Of a DNA stretch of 43,420 nucleotides, positions 17,008 to 27,439 are shown one piece after another; positions within the stretch are counted from its first letter, which is position 1, and the number at the start of each line of letters is the position of its first letter. The notes under the pieces are model-generated. The model saw nothing but the letters and a program-made list of their open reading frames with translations, did not search any database and had not been told where the DNA came from. Source of the DNA: Betaproteobacteria bacterium (GTDB lineage: Bacteria > Pseudomonadota > Gammaproteobacteria > Burkholderiales > Gallionellaceae); assembly GCA_020055845.1 (NCBI GenBank), contig JAGVIV010000118.1:1-43420 (forward strand), written 5' to 3'. Made by a program: the position numbers and the translations under genes.

Positions 17008-19368
17008 TTACTGAACACCATGTGCCAACAAATATTTTGCCAGCGGGATATCTGAATAATGTATGTGATTCAACAGCCAATCCTTAATCGACTGCAAAGC
17101 CAAGAGGTCGCCACCCTGCGTTAAACGCGACTTGAAGTGTACCGCCTCATCCACCAGATGCACGTGCTCCTGATCGTGCTGTTTCAGCTCGGGGTAACCG
17201 TATCGCTCCATCAAGCGGTGTTCTGTCGCAAAATGGAATGCCGTAAATTCGAGCAGCTCATCGTACAACTGCAAGCTAGTCTCATCGCTCTCTTTATTCT
17301 TAATCGCACCATTGAGGCGATTGACCATCCGCACCAATTCACGATGCTGCTCATCAATTTCGACCACACCGACATGATGCGCCTTGTCGAACACAATCCA
17401 CGCTTCGGCATCACTCGCCGTTGCCGGCGTTCCGCCAAAATAAGTATAGGTATTTTTGCCCTTATGCTTGCTTTCATACATCGCGGCATCTGCAGCAGCC
17501 AACAGGCTGTCCATCTCGTCACCGTTGTCGGGATAAACGCTGATTCCCATGCTGACACCCACCGAGCACTCCCGTCCATCCGGCAAAGTCATCATCTGTA
17601 CGAATGCCTGCAATATCTGCTCCGCAATGTGCTCGACCTCCGACGGGCTATCCAGCTCCCCCACGATGATGGCAAATTCGTCCCCGCCCAAACGTGCAAC
17701 CGTATCCACCGCACGCAGACACGCCAGCAAACGCTGTGCCACCATCTTCAACACGGCATCTCCCGCCTCGTGTCCGTATATATCGTTGATTGGCTTAAAT
17801 CCGTCCAGATCAAGGAACAACAACGCCACATGTGTGCGGCTGCGTCTGGCCTGCGACAAGTTTTGCGATAAGCGATCAAAGAACAAAGCGCGATTTGGCA
17901 GCCCGGTCAGCTTGTCGTGGTAAGCCATAAAACTGATCTGCTGCTCAGCCCGCTTGCTTTCAGTGATGTCCTGAATCGCGCAAATAAAGTAATCCGGCTC
18001 ACTCTTTTCATTGCGCACCAGCGACACTTGTACCGTTCCCCACAACACTTTACCGTCTTTGCGGAGATAGCGTTTATCCATTTTAAAGTCTTCAAGCTCT
18101 CCGGTAATCAGTTTTTTTACCTGCGCAACACCCGATTCCAAGTCGTCTGGATGCGTGATCTGCTGCCATGACAGATGCTGCGATGACGCTGCCTCACGGC
18201 CGTAACCAAACATGGCGCACCATGCATCATTAACTTCAATGAATTCACCGTTGAGCGAATTACGTACCATGGGCAATGCGGTATGCTCAAAGACCATGCG
18301 GAAACGCTTATCCGCCTCTATTTGCAGCACATCGGCGCGCACGCGCTCCTTCAGAATTGCCGTATCCACCGCCAGCTGTTCACGCCTCCACCATTGCCAG
18401 AACCATGCCCCGCCCAGAGTACAAATAAAAATCATCAACAACGTGGCGAGCAACTCGATACGGTTCACCAGCGCATAGGCTTCATCCTCGTACACCTTAG
18501 AGACCAACACCCAGGGCGTACCCGCAATCAGGGTCGCAAATGACAATACCGCGGCCCCCGTATAGTCATGCGCATGTTCCAGCAAACCGCTCTTGCCCAA
18601 TACGGCTTGTGCAGCGGCTAAATTGGGAGAGCTCAATGGCAAGCTGAATGTCAGCGGCGCATCTTCGCGTTGGCGTAATTTATTCAGAAACAGCACTCGG
18701 TCACCTTCGGCACGAACCAACTGCACTTCCGCACCCTCGCCTGCCACAGACCGAGTCTCGATCAGCGGGAACAAGTAGGTCGCGGGATTCTCCGAAAAAT
18801 ATATCGCACCGATAGATTTTTTGCCCACGCTCAATGCGCTCATAAAACCCAAGCCCACGGGCAAATCGAGATCGTCATGACGGTGCAAGTCAATCATCTC
18901 CATCTGCCGGAAACTCATGGCACGGCGTGCATATTCGGTCAGATTTTCTTCATAATCAATATGCCTTCCGGCATGCAACACGAGTAGACCCCGTGCATCG
19001 TAGAGCGAAATGGAATGGTAGTGATGGGAGACAATGAAGGCATCCAAGCGCTTCACAATACGTTCGCGCTGAACTCCATTTTTTTTACCGGACAATATCC
19101 ATTGCTCGATATCCAGCGGAAAATAAGGGTCGTCGGAAAGTGTCTGAATGTCCGAACGGCGGTCATCAAGCCAATCTTTTATCTGGTCGGCTTTGAGTTT
19201 ACCGATAGCGGCAATCTGTTCTTTTTTGTCTGCTTTTATCGCGTCGCGCAAATTCAGAAAAACAAGGTTCCCTGCCACCACCAGCGCTGCTGCAACCGTC
19301 AGTAATGCAAGCAACGGTTTTAAGCCCGGCTTGAAGCGCCCTTGTTCGATATTGAGATGGGGATCCAT
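17008..19368 (-). CDS. Membrane sensor-PAS-diguanylate cyclase with C-terminal bacteriohemerythrin domain
   Basis: Start trimmed to MDPHLNIEQG at 19368; TM helices flanking a periplasmic sensor; PAS; RAVDTVARLGGDEF; hemerythrin ligands H(EQH), HFATE, HDQEH, HIHYSD. Confidence 0.93.
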   Translation of the reverse strand: MDPHLNIEQGRFKPGLKPLLALLTVAAALVVAGNLVFLNLRDAIKADKKEQIAAIGKLKADQIKDWLDDRRSDIQTLSDDPYFPLDIEQWILSGKKNGVQRERIVKRLDAFIVSHHYHSISLYDARGLLVLHAGRHIDYEENLTEYARRAMSFRQMEMIDLHRHDDLDLPVGLGFMSALSVGKKSIGAIYFSENPATYLFPLIETRSVAGEGAEVQLVRAEGDRVLFLNKLRQREDAPLTFSLPLSSPNLAAAQAVLGKSGLLEHAHDYTGAAVLSFATLIAGTPWVLVSKVYEDEAYALVNRIELLATLLMIFICTLGGAWFWQWWRREQLAVDTAILKERVRADVLQIEADKRFRMVFEHTALPMVRNSLNGEFIEVNDAWCAMFGYGREAASSQHLSWQQITHPDDLESGVAQVKKLITGELEDFKMDKRYLRKDGKVLWGTVQVSLVRNEKSEPDYFICAIQDITESKRAEQQISFMAYHDKLTGLPNRALFFDRLSQNLSQARRSRTHVALLFLDLDGFKPINDIYGHEAGDAVLKMVAQRLLACLRAVDTVARLGGDEFAIIVGELDSPSEVEHIAEQILQAFVQMMTLPDGRECSVGVSMGISVYPDNGDEMDSLLAAADAAMYESKHKGKNTYTYFGGTPATASDAEAWIVFDKAHHVGVVEIDEQHRELVRMVNRLNGAIKNKESDETSLQLYDELLEFTAFHFATEHRLMERYGYPELKQHDQEHVHLVDEAVHFKSRLTQGGDLLALQSIKDWLLNHIHYSDIPLAKYLLAHGVQ

Positions 19369-19452
19369 ATGCGGCGACAAGCTACTCGTCCGATTATTAT
19401 ATTTGCTTGCAACCCTACACTTGCCAGAAAATATTTCAAGTTTTATAAACAC

Positions 19453-19478
19453 AAAACCCGCTTGAAAAAGCGGGTTTT
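19453..19478 (-). terminator. Rho-independent terminator (AAAACCCGCTT-GAAA-AAGCGGGTTTT)
   Basis: Perfect 11-bp stem with 4-nt loop and flanking T-rich/A-rich tracts, directly downstream of the ferredoxin gene on the minus strand. Confidence 0.85.
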
Positions 19479-19496
19479 ATTTGGTTTACAACTGGC

Positions 19497-19754
<258 letters not shown>

Positions 19755-19764
19755 TTACTCTCCT

Positions 19765-20768
<1,004 letters not shown>

Positions 20769-20858
20769 TTTGTTAATTTTACTTCCCCTCCCGGTTTAAC
20801 CTCCGCATCACAAACTAATGATGGGCGTGCCCCAAGCTCTGCACTCTCTGCGGCGTAT

Positions 20859-22178
20859 TTATTTTTTGAGCTCTACTTTTTCTTCCGGCGCACCGACCAT
20901 CACGGTTGCCATGGCATCGGGATGGATACGGCGTTTAAACGCGTCGCGTATTTGTTCAACTGTCACTTTGTCGACCTTGGCGCTGAAATCATCCAGATAG
21001 CTCAGCGGCAGGTGATAGAAACCGATCACCGCGAGATAGTCGAGAATTTTTTTGTTGCTGTCGATGCGTAATGGAAAACCGCCAATGATGTTGTCTTTGG
21101 CGGCCTTTAGCTCTTTTCTTGTCACGCCTTTGTCCACGAATTCGCGCAGCGTGGCGCGAGTTAGTCTGAGCGCCTCATCGGCCTGTTCTTTTTTAGTTTG
21201 CAGGCCAATTTGAAACGCACCCGGTTGCTGCATGGGCATGAAATAGCTGTAGACACTGTAAGCCATGCCGCGCTGCTCGCGAATCTCATGCATCAAGCGC
21301 GAGACAAACCCGCCGCCGCCGAGAATGTAGTTACCAACATACAGGGGGAAATAGTCTGGATCATTGCGCGCGATACCCGGCGCGCCGATCAGGATGTGGC
21401 TCTGGGTGGCAGGATGCGCGATGCGCTGCTCACTGGCGGGAATAGATTCCGTCACGGCGGCGATATGCGTGGGTGCTCCGCCTGCGGGCAGATTTGCGGT
21501 GAGTTGCTGCGCGATTTGCTCTGCCTGCGCGCGCGTGATGTCGCCCATCAGCGCGACGATTGCGGCAGCCGCGCCGAAATACGTGCGGTAAAAACTTTCC
21601 AGATCGGCGCGTTGGATTTTTTCCACATCGGCCACATCCTGCGCCCAGCCGTAGGGATGCGCACCAAACACCGCTTTGCCGAATGCCTTGCCGGCGATAC
21701 TTTCCGGTTTGGTCTCCGCCTCCTTCAATGCCGAGATTAAGCGCGTCTTTTCGCGCGCGAGTACGGCATCGGGAAATAGCGGGTGTTGCAGTGCCCGCGC
21801 CATAATATCCAGCGCTACATCGCGTTCTGCGGCGTTGCTCAAGGTGCGCAGACTCAGCCCGGAACGGTCCGTATCGGAATGCCCGCCCATCTGCGCCCCG
21901 ATGTCCGCAAGCTTGCGCGCGATGTCGTCCTCATTCATGCCTTCCACGCCCAGATTCAGCAGGCCGTTGGTCAAACCCGCCACGCCTTTTTTCTGCGCGT
22001 CATCAAAGCCGCTGCCCGCCGCAAAATCGACAGCCACATCCAGCATGGGGAGATCGTGATCCTCCACGAAATAGACCTGCGCGCCGGAAGGCGATTGCCA
22101 GTGCTGTATCCGGGGTGAAGCATAAACATCAGCCGCGCAGCCGCAGAGCAGCAATAAGATAGCGAATTTAGTGCGCAT
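20859..22178 (-). CDS. M16 family peptidase-like subunit lacking the HxxEH zinc motif
   Basis: Signal peptide MRTKFAILLLLCGCAADVYA; M16 fold, but GVAGLTNGLLNLG where HxxEH is expected. Confidence 0.9.
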   Translation of the reverse strand: MRTKFAILLLLCGCAADVYASPRIQHWQSPSGAQVYFVEDHDLPMLDVAVDFAAGSGFDDAQKKGVAGLTNGLLNLGVEGMNEDDIARKLADIGAQMGGHSDTDRSGLSLRTLSNAAERDVALDIMARALQHPLFPDAVLAREKTRLISALKEAETKPESIAGKAFGKAVFGAHPYGWAQDVADVEKIQRADLESFYRTYFGAAAAIVALMGDITRAQAEQIAQQLTANLPAGGAPTHIAAVTESIPASEQRIAHPATQSHILIGAPGIARNDPDYFPLYVGNYILGGGGFVSRLMHEIREQRGMAYSVYSYFMPMQQPGAFQIGLQTKKEQADEALRLTRATLREFVDKGVTRKELKAAKDNIIGGFPLRIDSNKKILDYLAVIGFYHLPLSYLDDFSAKVDKVTVEQIRDAFKRRIHPDAMATVMVGAPEEKVELKK

Positions 22179-23529
22179 GGGAATTCCCCCCGGTGTGTTT
22201 TGACTCGCCCGAAAGCGGCTGCGGATCAAGTATCGCCACAGTGAGGTTGTCATCCTGCAAAATATCGCGGGCGACTTGCTGGACTTGTTGCGCAGTCACT
22301 TCCCGAATCTTTTTCAACATCACCGGTATCGCCCCGTATCCCAGTCCGATACTTTCCATCTGGCCGATCTGCATGGCTTGGTAAAAGACAGAATCGCGTT
22401 TGTAAACTTCGTTTGCCGTGACTTGCGCCTTGACGCGCTGCAGCTCCTCGGCGCTCACGCCATCACGCGCAAGGCGTGTCAATTGCTCGCGCAACGCCGT
22501 TTCAAGTTGCTCCAGCGTCTTGCCCTCGGAGGGTGTACCTTCCAGCACAAACATACCCGGCCCGCGTGCCGTGCTGTCATATCCGGCACCCACCTCGCTC
22601 GCGATCTGCTGCTCGCGCACCAACGTTTTGTTCAAACGCGCCGACTCGTTGCCGTCAAGCACGCCCGCCAAAACCTCCAGTGCGTATGGCACACTGTCCT
22701 TCTCCGCATCGCGCACAGTCGGGGCATGGTAGGCCATGATGAGATGTGGCAGTTGCGCCGGGGCTTTCACCGTGATGCGTTTGATGCCGAGCTGTACCGG
22801 CTCGCTGTAATGCTTGCGCGGCGGCAATACACGCGCCGGGATGCCGCCGTAATAGCGTTGCGCCATGGCGAACACATCCTGCGCATGCACATCGCCGGCG
22901 ATAACCAATACCGCGTTGTTGGGCGCATACCAAGTCGCGTACCAGTGCTGCGCGTCGCGCACCGTCATTGCCTGCAGGTCGTTCATCCAACCGATGACCG
23001 GATGCTGGTAAGGGTGTTCCTGATACGCCGCCGCCATGAGTTTTTCATACATGAGCGCGTGTGCTTCGTCGTCGGTGCGCATACGCCGCTCCTCCATCAC
23101 CACCCTGATCTCTTTGCCGAACTCTTGCGCAGTCAATTGCAAATTGTGCATGCGGTCCGCCTCCAGACGCATCGCCAAAGGCAGTTTGGAACGGTGCAGC
23201 TGCTGGAAGTACGCGGTGTAATCGTAACTGGTGAAAGCGTTCTCGCGCCCCCCAGCCGCTGCGATACGCTTGGAGAACTGCCCCATCTGAACAGCGCGTG
23301 TACCTTTGAACATCATATGTTCCAGCACGTGCGCCACGCCTGTCGTACCGGTGCTTTCATCCATGCTGCCGGCGCGATACCATATCTGCTGCACCAGAAC
23401 CGGTGCACGGTGGTCTTCTTTGACGATGACTTTGAGACCGTTGGACAGCGTCCGCTCGAACACTTCGGCCTGAACCGGGACGGTACTCAACAACAGCGCG
23501 ATACAAACACTCCACAAGCTTGTGTGCAT
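22168..23529 (-). CDS. M16 family zinc peptidase (catalytic)
   Basis: GVAHVLEHMMFKGT inverted zinc motif HxxEH; GGRENAFTSYDYTAYFQ; signal peptide. Confidence 0.94.
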   Translation of the reverse strand: MHTSLWSVCIALLLSTVPVQAEVFERTLSNGLKVIVKEDHRAPVLVQQIWYRAGSMDESTGTTGVAHVLEHMMFKGTRAVQMGQFSKRIAAAGGRENAFTSYDYTAYFQQLHRSKLPLAMRLEADRMHNLQLTAQEFGKEIRVVMEERRMRTDDEAHALMYEKLMAAAYQEHPYQHPVIGWMNDLQAMTVRDAQHWYATWYAPNNAVLVIAGDVHAQDVFAMAQRYYGGIPARVLPPRKHYSEPVQLGIKRITVKAPAQLPHLIMAYHAPTVRDAEKDSVPYALEVLAGVLDGNESARLNKTLVREQQIASEVGAGYDSTARGPGMFVLEGTPSEGKTLEQLETALREQLTRLARDGVSAEELQRVKAQVTANEVYKRDSVFYQAMQIGQMESIGLGYGAIPVMLKKIREVTAQQVQQVARDILQDDNLTVAILDPQPLSGESKHTGGNSHAH

Positions 23530-23648
23530 ATTTATAGCCCAAGACAGATCAATCAGAATAAAATACTACCGGCACCAAAACACCGCCGCAAAGGGCGCGT
23601 ATTATGCGCCATTTCATCGGCTTTCGACCACCCGCTAAAACAACCCAT

Positions 23649-24593
23649 ATGTTCGGTTTCCTGAAAAAATCCAATCCTGAATCCCCGTCTGAAAACAGCG
23701 GCTGGCTGAGCAGTTTAAAAAACGGACTGGCGCGCACAGGCAGGCAATTTGGCGAACTGTTCGGCGCTGGCGGCCACATCAACGAAGACCTCTACGAAGA
23801 ACTGGAGACCATTCTGATTTCGGCCGATGTCGGCATGGATGCCACGCGCCTGTTATTGGCCGATGTGCGCCGCCAAGTTAAAGAACAAAAACTCACCGAA
23901 GCCTCGCAACTTAAAGAAGCGCTGGCACATGCGCTACTCAAGCTGTTGCAGCCGCTGGCACAACCGCTGACGACCGAGCGCAACAAGCCTTTTGTCATCA
24001 TGCTGTGCGGCGTAAACGGCGCGGGCAAAACCACCTCCATCGGCAAACTCGCAAAGCACTTCCAGAATCAGGGGAAGTCAGTATTGCTTGCAGCAGGCGA
24101 CACTTTCCGCGCGGCGGCACGGGAGCAGCTGTTGGAATGGGGCGCGCGCAACAATGTCACGGTCATCGCGCAACAAAGCGGTGATGCGGCGGCGGTGATC
24201 TTCGATGCAGTACAGGCCGCTCAGGCGCGCGGCATCGACGTGGTGCTGGCGGATACCGCTGGACGGCTGACCACGCAGGCGCACCTGATGGAAGAAATCA
24301 AAAAGGTGAAGCGCGTGATCGCCAAAGTGCTGCCCGATGCGCCGCATGAAGTGCTTCTGGTACTGGATGCCAACACGGGACAAAATGCGCTGAGCCAAGT
24401 TAAAGCCTTCGACGAAGCCTTGGATGTGACCGGCTTGGTGCTGACCAAGCTGGACGGCACGGCCAAAGGCGGCGTCATCGCCGCTATCGCCAAAGCCCAC
24501 CCCATTCCCGTACGCTTCATCGGCGTAGGCGAAGGTCTGGAAGATTTGCGACCGTTCGTTGCGGAAGAGTTTGTTGCGGCACTATTGGGATAG
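23649..24593 (+). CDS. ftsY: Signal recognition particle receptor FtsY
   Basis: Start trimmed to MFGFLKKSNPES; GVNGAGKTTSIGKLA, DTFRAAAREQL, DTAGR, TKLDGTAKGG. Confidence 0.97.
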   Translation: MFGFLKKSNPESPSENSGWLSSLKNGLARTGRQFGELFGAGGHINEDLYEELETILISADVGMDATRLLLADVRRQVKEQKLTEASQLKEALAHALLKLLQPLAQPLTTERNKPFVIMLCGVNGAGKTTSIGKLAKHFQNQGKSVLLAAGDTFRAAAREQLLEWGARNNVTVIAQQSGDAAAVIFDAVQAAQARGIDVVLADTAGRLTTQAHLMEEIKKVKRVIAKVLPDAPHEVLLVLDANTGQNALSQVKAFDEALDVTGLVLTKLDGTAKGGVIAAIAKAHPIPVRFIGVGEGLEDLRPFVAEEFVAALLG

Positions 24594-24602
24594 GTTTTTA
24601 AA

Positions 24603-25256
24603 ATGATCAAATTCAACCAGGTCTACAAGCGTTATCCCGGCGGGCACGAAGCGCTGAAAAATTTGAGTTTCGAGGTCGCCGAGGGCGAGATGGTTTTTCT
24701 CACCGGCCACTCCGGGGCGGGCAAGAGCACGCTGCTCAAACTCATCGCCGCGATCGAGCGCCCCACCAACGGCAGCGTAATTGTCAAAGGACAGAACATC
24801 AAATCGCTCAAGAGCGGTGCTCTGCCCTATTTGCGCCGCAACCTCGGCCTCATCTTTCAGGACCACAAGCTGCTGTTCGACCGCAACGCCTTCGACAATG
24901 TGATGCTGCCATTGCAAATCTGCGGCTTCGACCATCGCGAGAGCGCCAAACGCGTGCGCGCCGCGCTCGACAAAGTGGGTTTGCTCAGCCGCGAGAAAGC
25001 CAATCCCATCGCGCTGTCGGGCGGTGAACAACAGCGCCTGTGCATCGCACGCGCGATTGTCAATCGCCCCACCATCCTGCTGGCCGACGAACCCACCGGC
25101 AATCTCGACTCGGAGTACTCCGGCGAGATCATGCACATCTTTAAGTCCTTCCATCAGGTCGGAGTGACCCTGCTTGTATCGACACATGACGAGGGAATGC
25201 TCAGCCAATTTCCGGCGCGCGCGCTGTCTTTAAAACACGGGGAGTTGCAAGCATGA
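24603..25256 (+). CDS. ftsE: Cell division ATP-binding protein FtsE
   Basis: [17 protein letters not shown] Walker [16 protein letters not shown] signature, [12 protein letters not shown]. Confidence 0.97.
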   Translation: MIKFNQVYKRYPGGHEALKNLSFEVAEGEMVFLTGHSGAGKSTLLKLIAAIERPTNGSVIVKGQNIKSLKSGALPYLRRNLGLIFQDHKLLFDRNAFDNVMLPLQICGFDHRESAKRVRAALDKVGLLSREKANPIALSGGEQQRLCIARAIVNRPTILLADEPTGNLDSEYSGEIMHIFKSFHQVGVTLLVSTHDEGMLSQFPARALSLKHGELQA

Positions 25257-26161
25257 AAAGCGCCGCGATTCAACACCTGCAGGTGCTCCGCTTCACGGCA
25301 CAGCGCGTGCTGCACACGCCCGTTGCGAGCCTGCTCAACATCATAGTCATTGGCATCGCTTTGAGCCTGCCGGTGGGCGGATATGTGCTGCTGAAGAATG
25401 TGCAGAGTCTGGCGGCGCAAATGGCCGACACACCGCAGATCAGCGTATTCCTTGCGAACGGCACACGACCTGACGAGATTGCACAGTTCGGCAGACAGCT
25501 CAAAGAACATGCCGCCATAGAGCATATCGAATTCGTGCCGCGCGATTTGGCCTTGCGGCAATTGCAGCAAAGCACTGGGCTGGCGGATGTCGTGGGAGGA
25601 CTCACGCAAAATCCGCTGCCGGACGCTTTCATCATCTACCCCGTAGCGCTCGATGCCAAAAAACTCGAACTGCTGCGCGACGACCTTAAGTCATGGCCGA
25701 AGTTCGAACACGTACAACTGGATTCCGCCTGGGCGCACAAACTCGAGGCTCTGCTCAGATTCGCGCAATTGGCTGTCGTGATACTGGCTGCCATGCTCAG
25801 CTTCGCGCTGGTGGCGATCACGTTCAATACCATACGCCTGCAGATACTGACCCAGCGTGACGAAATCGAAGTATCAAAACTGATAGGCGCCACCAACGGT
25901 TTCATCCGCCGCCCCTTCCTGTACTTCGGGCTGGTGCAAGGTTTACTGGGAGGTGCGGCGGCATGGATTATCATCGCCGCGAGCCTGACTTTGTTGAACT
26001 ATAGCCTGGGTGAATTGATGCAACTCTACGGCAGCAGCTTCAGTCTGAGACATCTGTCGCTTGGCGACAGCATCACGCTGCTGGGTTTTTCCGCCTATCT
26101 GGGATGGCTTGGCGCATGGCTATCGGTCTCGCAACATCTGTGGCAGATCGAGCCGAAATAA
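25253..26161 (+). CDS. ftsX: Cell division permease FtsX
   Basis: Follows ftsE with ATGA overlap; four TM segments; EVSKLIGATNGFIRRPFLYFGLVQGLLGG. Confidence 0.95.
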   Translation: MKSAAIQHLQVLRFTAQRVLHTPVASLLNIIVIGIALSLPVGGYVLLKNVQSLAAQMADTPQISVFLANGTRPDEIAQFGRQLKEHAAIEHIEFVPRDLALRQLQQSTGLADVVGGLTQNPLPDAFIIYPVALDAKKLELLRDDLKSWPKFEHVQLDSAWAHKLEALLRFAQLAVVILAAMLSFALVAITFNTIRLQILTQRDEIEVSKLIGATNGFIRRPFLYFGLVQGLLGGAAAWIIIAASLTLLNYSLGELMQLYGSSFSLRHLSLGDSITLLGFSAYLGWLGAWLSVSQHLWQIEPK

Positions 26162-26190
26162 ACCGGACGATGCGCCCGCACCGGGGGGCT

Positions 26191-27432
26191 TTACATGTAG
26201 TTAAACATGGACAGCTCGGCAACCTGTTTGAAAGATTTTTGTGCCGCGGTGAGGCTGGTGGTCTGGCGATTCAAGTCACTGATGGCTTTGTTGTAGTCAA
26301 GGTCTTCCAGTGTGGACAGCGTCTGTTTGTATTGCAGACCGAGGTCCTCGCCCGTGGCCTGCAGGGAATCCAATTCGTTCATGCGTGAACCGAGCGAAGC
26401 GCGAACCGTCAACACTCTATCCAAGCCGCGATCCAAGCCGCTCATCGCTTTGCTCAAACTGCTCGTCAGCTGCGCGCCGGTGGCGGCATCCCCGGCCGGG
26501 TTGGTCGTTTGCAAAGCGGTAATCAGATCCGCCATGGTTTTGAACAAGCCCTCGTTGCTGCTGGGGGAGACGCTGAACGAGTCACCCGCCTCCGGCGTGC
26601 CAATAATTGAAAACTGCATGCCGGGGAAATTGATTGCCTCACCGCTCACGTAGGGACTTCCCATATTGTCCCCAGCCTCGTTGACGACCGAGTTTCCCAT
26701 GGGAATAACCGTACCCTGCTTGGCATCGGTAACGATGTAGGTGTTGGGACTGGTAAACGTCAGCTTATACGCGCTTCCCGTGAGCATGTTGGCATTGGTC
26801 ACCGCGCCCTGGCCGATAGAAGCAGCGCCGGTGTTGGCCGAACTGGCTTCCGTTACAAAAATACCGTTGCCGTTCTTCACCCGCATAAAAATATCCGCAC
26901 CAGAATCGCTGGCGGCCATTTTTCTGGAGCTGCTCACCTGCACCATGCGTTGCCCGTCGTCCGCCATGTACTGCACGCCCAAGCCCGTAGTGACGAAGGG
27001 GATGGTTTTTCCCTGAAAACCGGAAAACAGAAAATTGCCCGTACCGTCGGTACTGTTCGCCAGCGCGATGAGCTGATCCAGCCGTCCCTGCAATTCGCCC
27101 GCCACGGATTTTCTATCCGCCGGCGACAAGGTCCCGTTGCCGGCCTGCACCGCCATGGTCTTGGCATCCTGAATAAGCGTGCTCACACTTTGCAGCACCG
27201 CCTCAGCCATGCCCGTGGAGCTTTTGACCGCATTGCGGTTGATTGTGAACTGCGCGTTGGTACCGTCGGCCTGCGACACCTGCAGGGCATTCGCGGAAGC
27301 GGAAGGATCATCCGCCGGTGTCAGCATGCGCCTACCCGATGCGACTTGCTGATTCGTATGCAACAGAGAAGCCTGCTGTTGGTTCAGCATCGAAACATTG
27401 GTATCGAAAACGCTACCCGAACTGATACGCAT
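26191..27432 (-). CDS. flgL: Flagellar hook-associated protein 3
   Basis: MRISSGSVFDTNVSMLNQQQASLLHTNQQVASGRRMLTPADDPSAS flagellin-like N-terminus; adjacent to flgK. Confidence 0.96.
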   Translation of the reverse strand: MRISSGSVFDTNVSMLNQQQASLLHTNQQVASGRRMLTPADDPSASANALQVSQADGTNAQFTINRNAVKSSTGMAEAVLQSVSTLIQDAKTMAVQAGNGTLSPADRKSVAGELQGRLDQLIALANSTDGTGNFLFSGFQGKTIPFVTTGLGVQYMADDGQRMVQVSSSRKMAASDSGADIFMRVKNGNGIFVTEASSANTGAASIGQGAVTNANMLTGSAYKLTFTSPNTYIVTDAKQGTVIPMGNSVVNEAGDNMGSPYVSGEAINFPGMQFSIIGTPEAGDSFSVSPSSNEGLFKTMADLITALQTTNPAGDAATGAQLTSSLSKAMSGLDRGLDRVLTVRASLGSRMNELDSLQATGEDLGLQYKQTLSTLEDLDYNKAISDLNRQTTSLTAAQKSFKQVAELSMFNYM

Positions 27433-27439
27433 GGCTCAC

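Noticed and set aside
22276-23664. 462-aa plus-strand ORF
   Set aside because: Antisense shadow of the catalytic M16 peptidase; His/Arg-rich with no recognisable domain.
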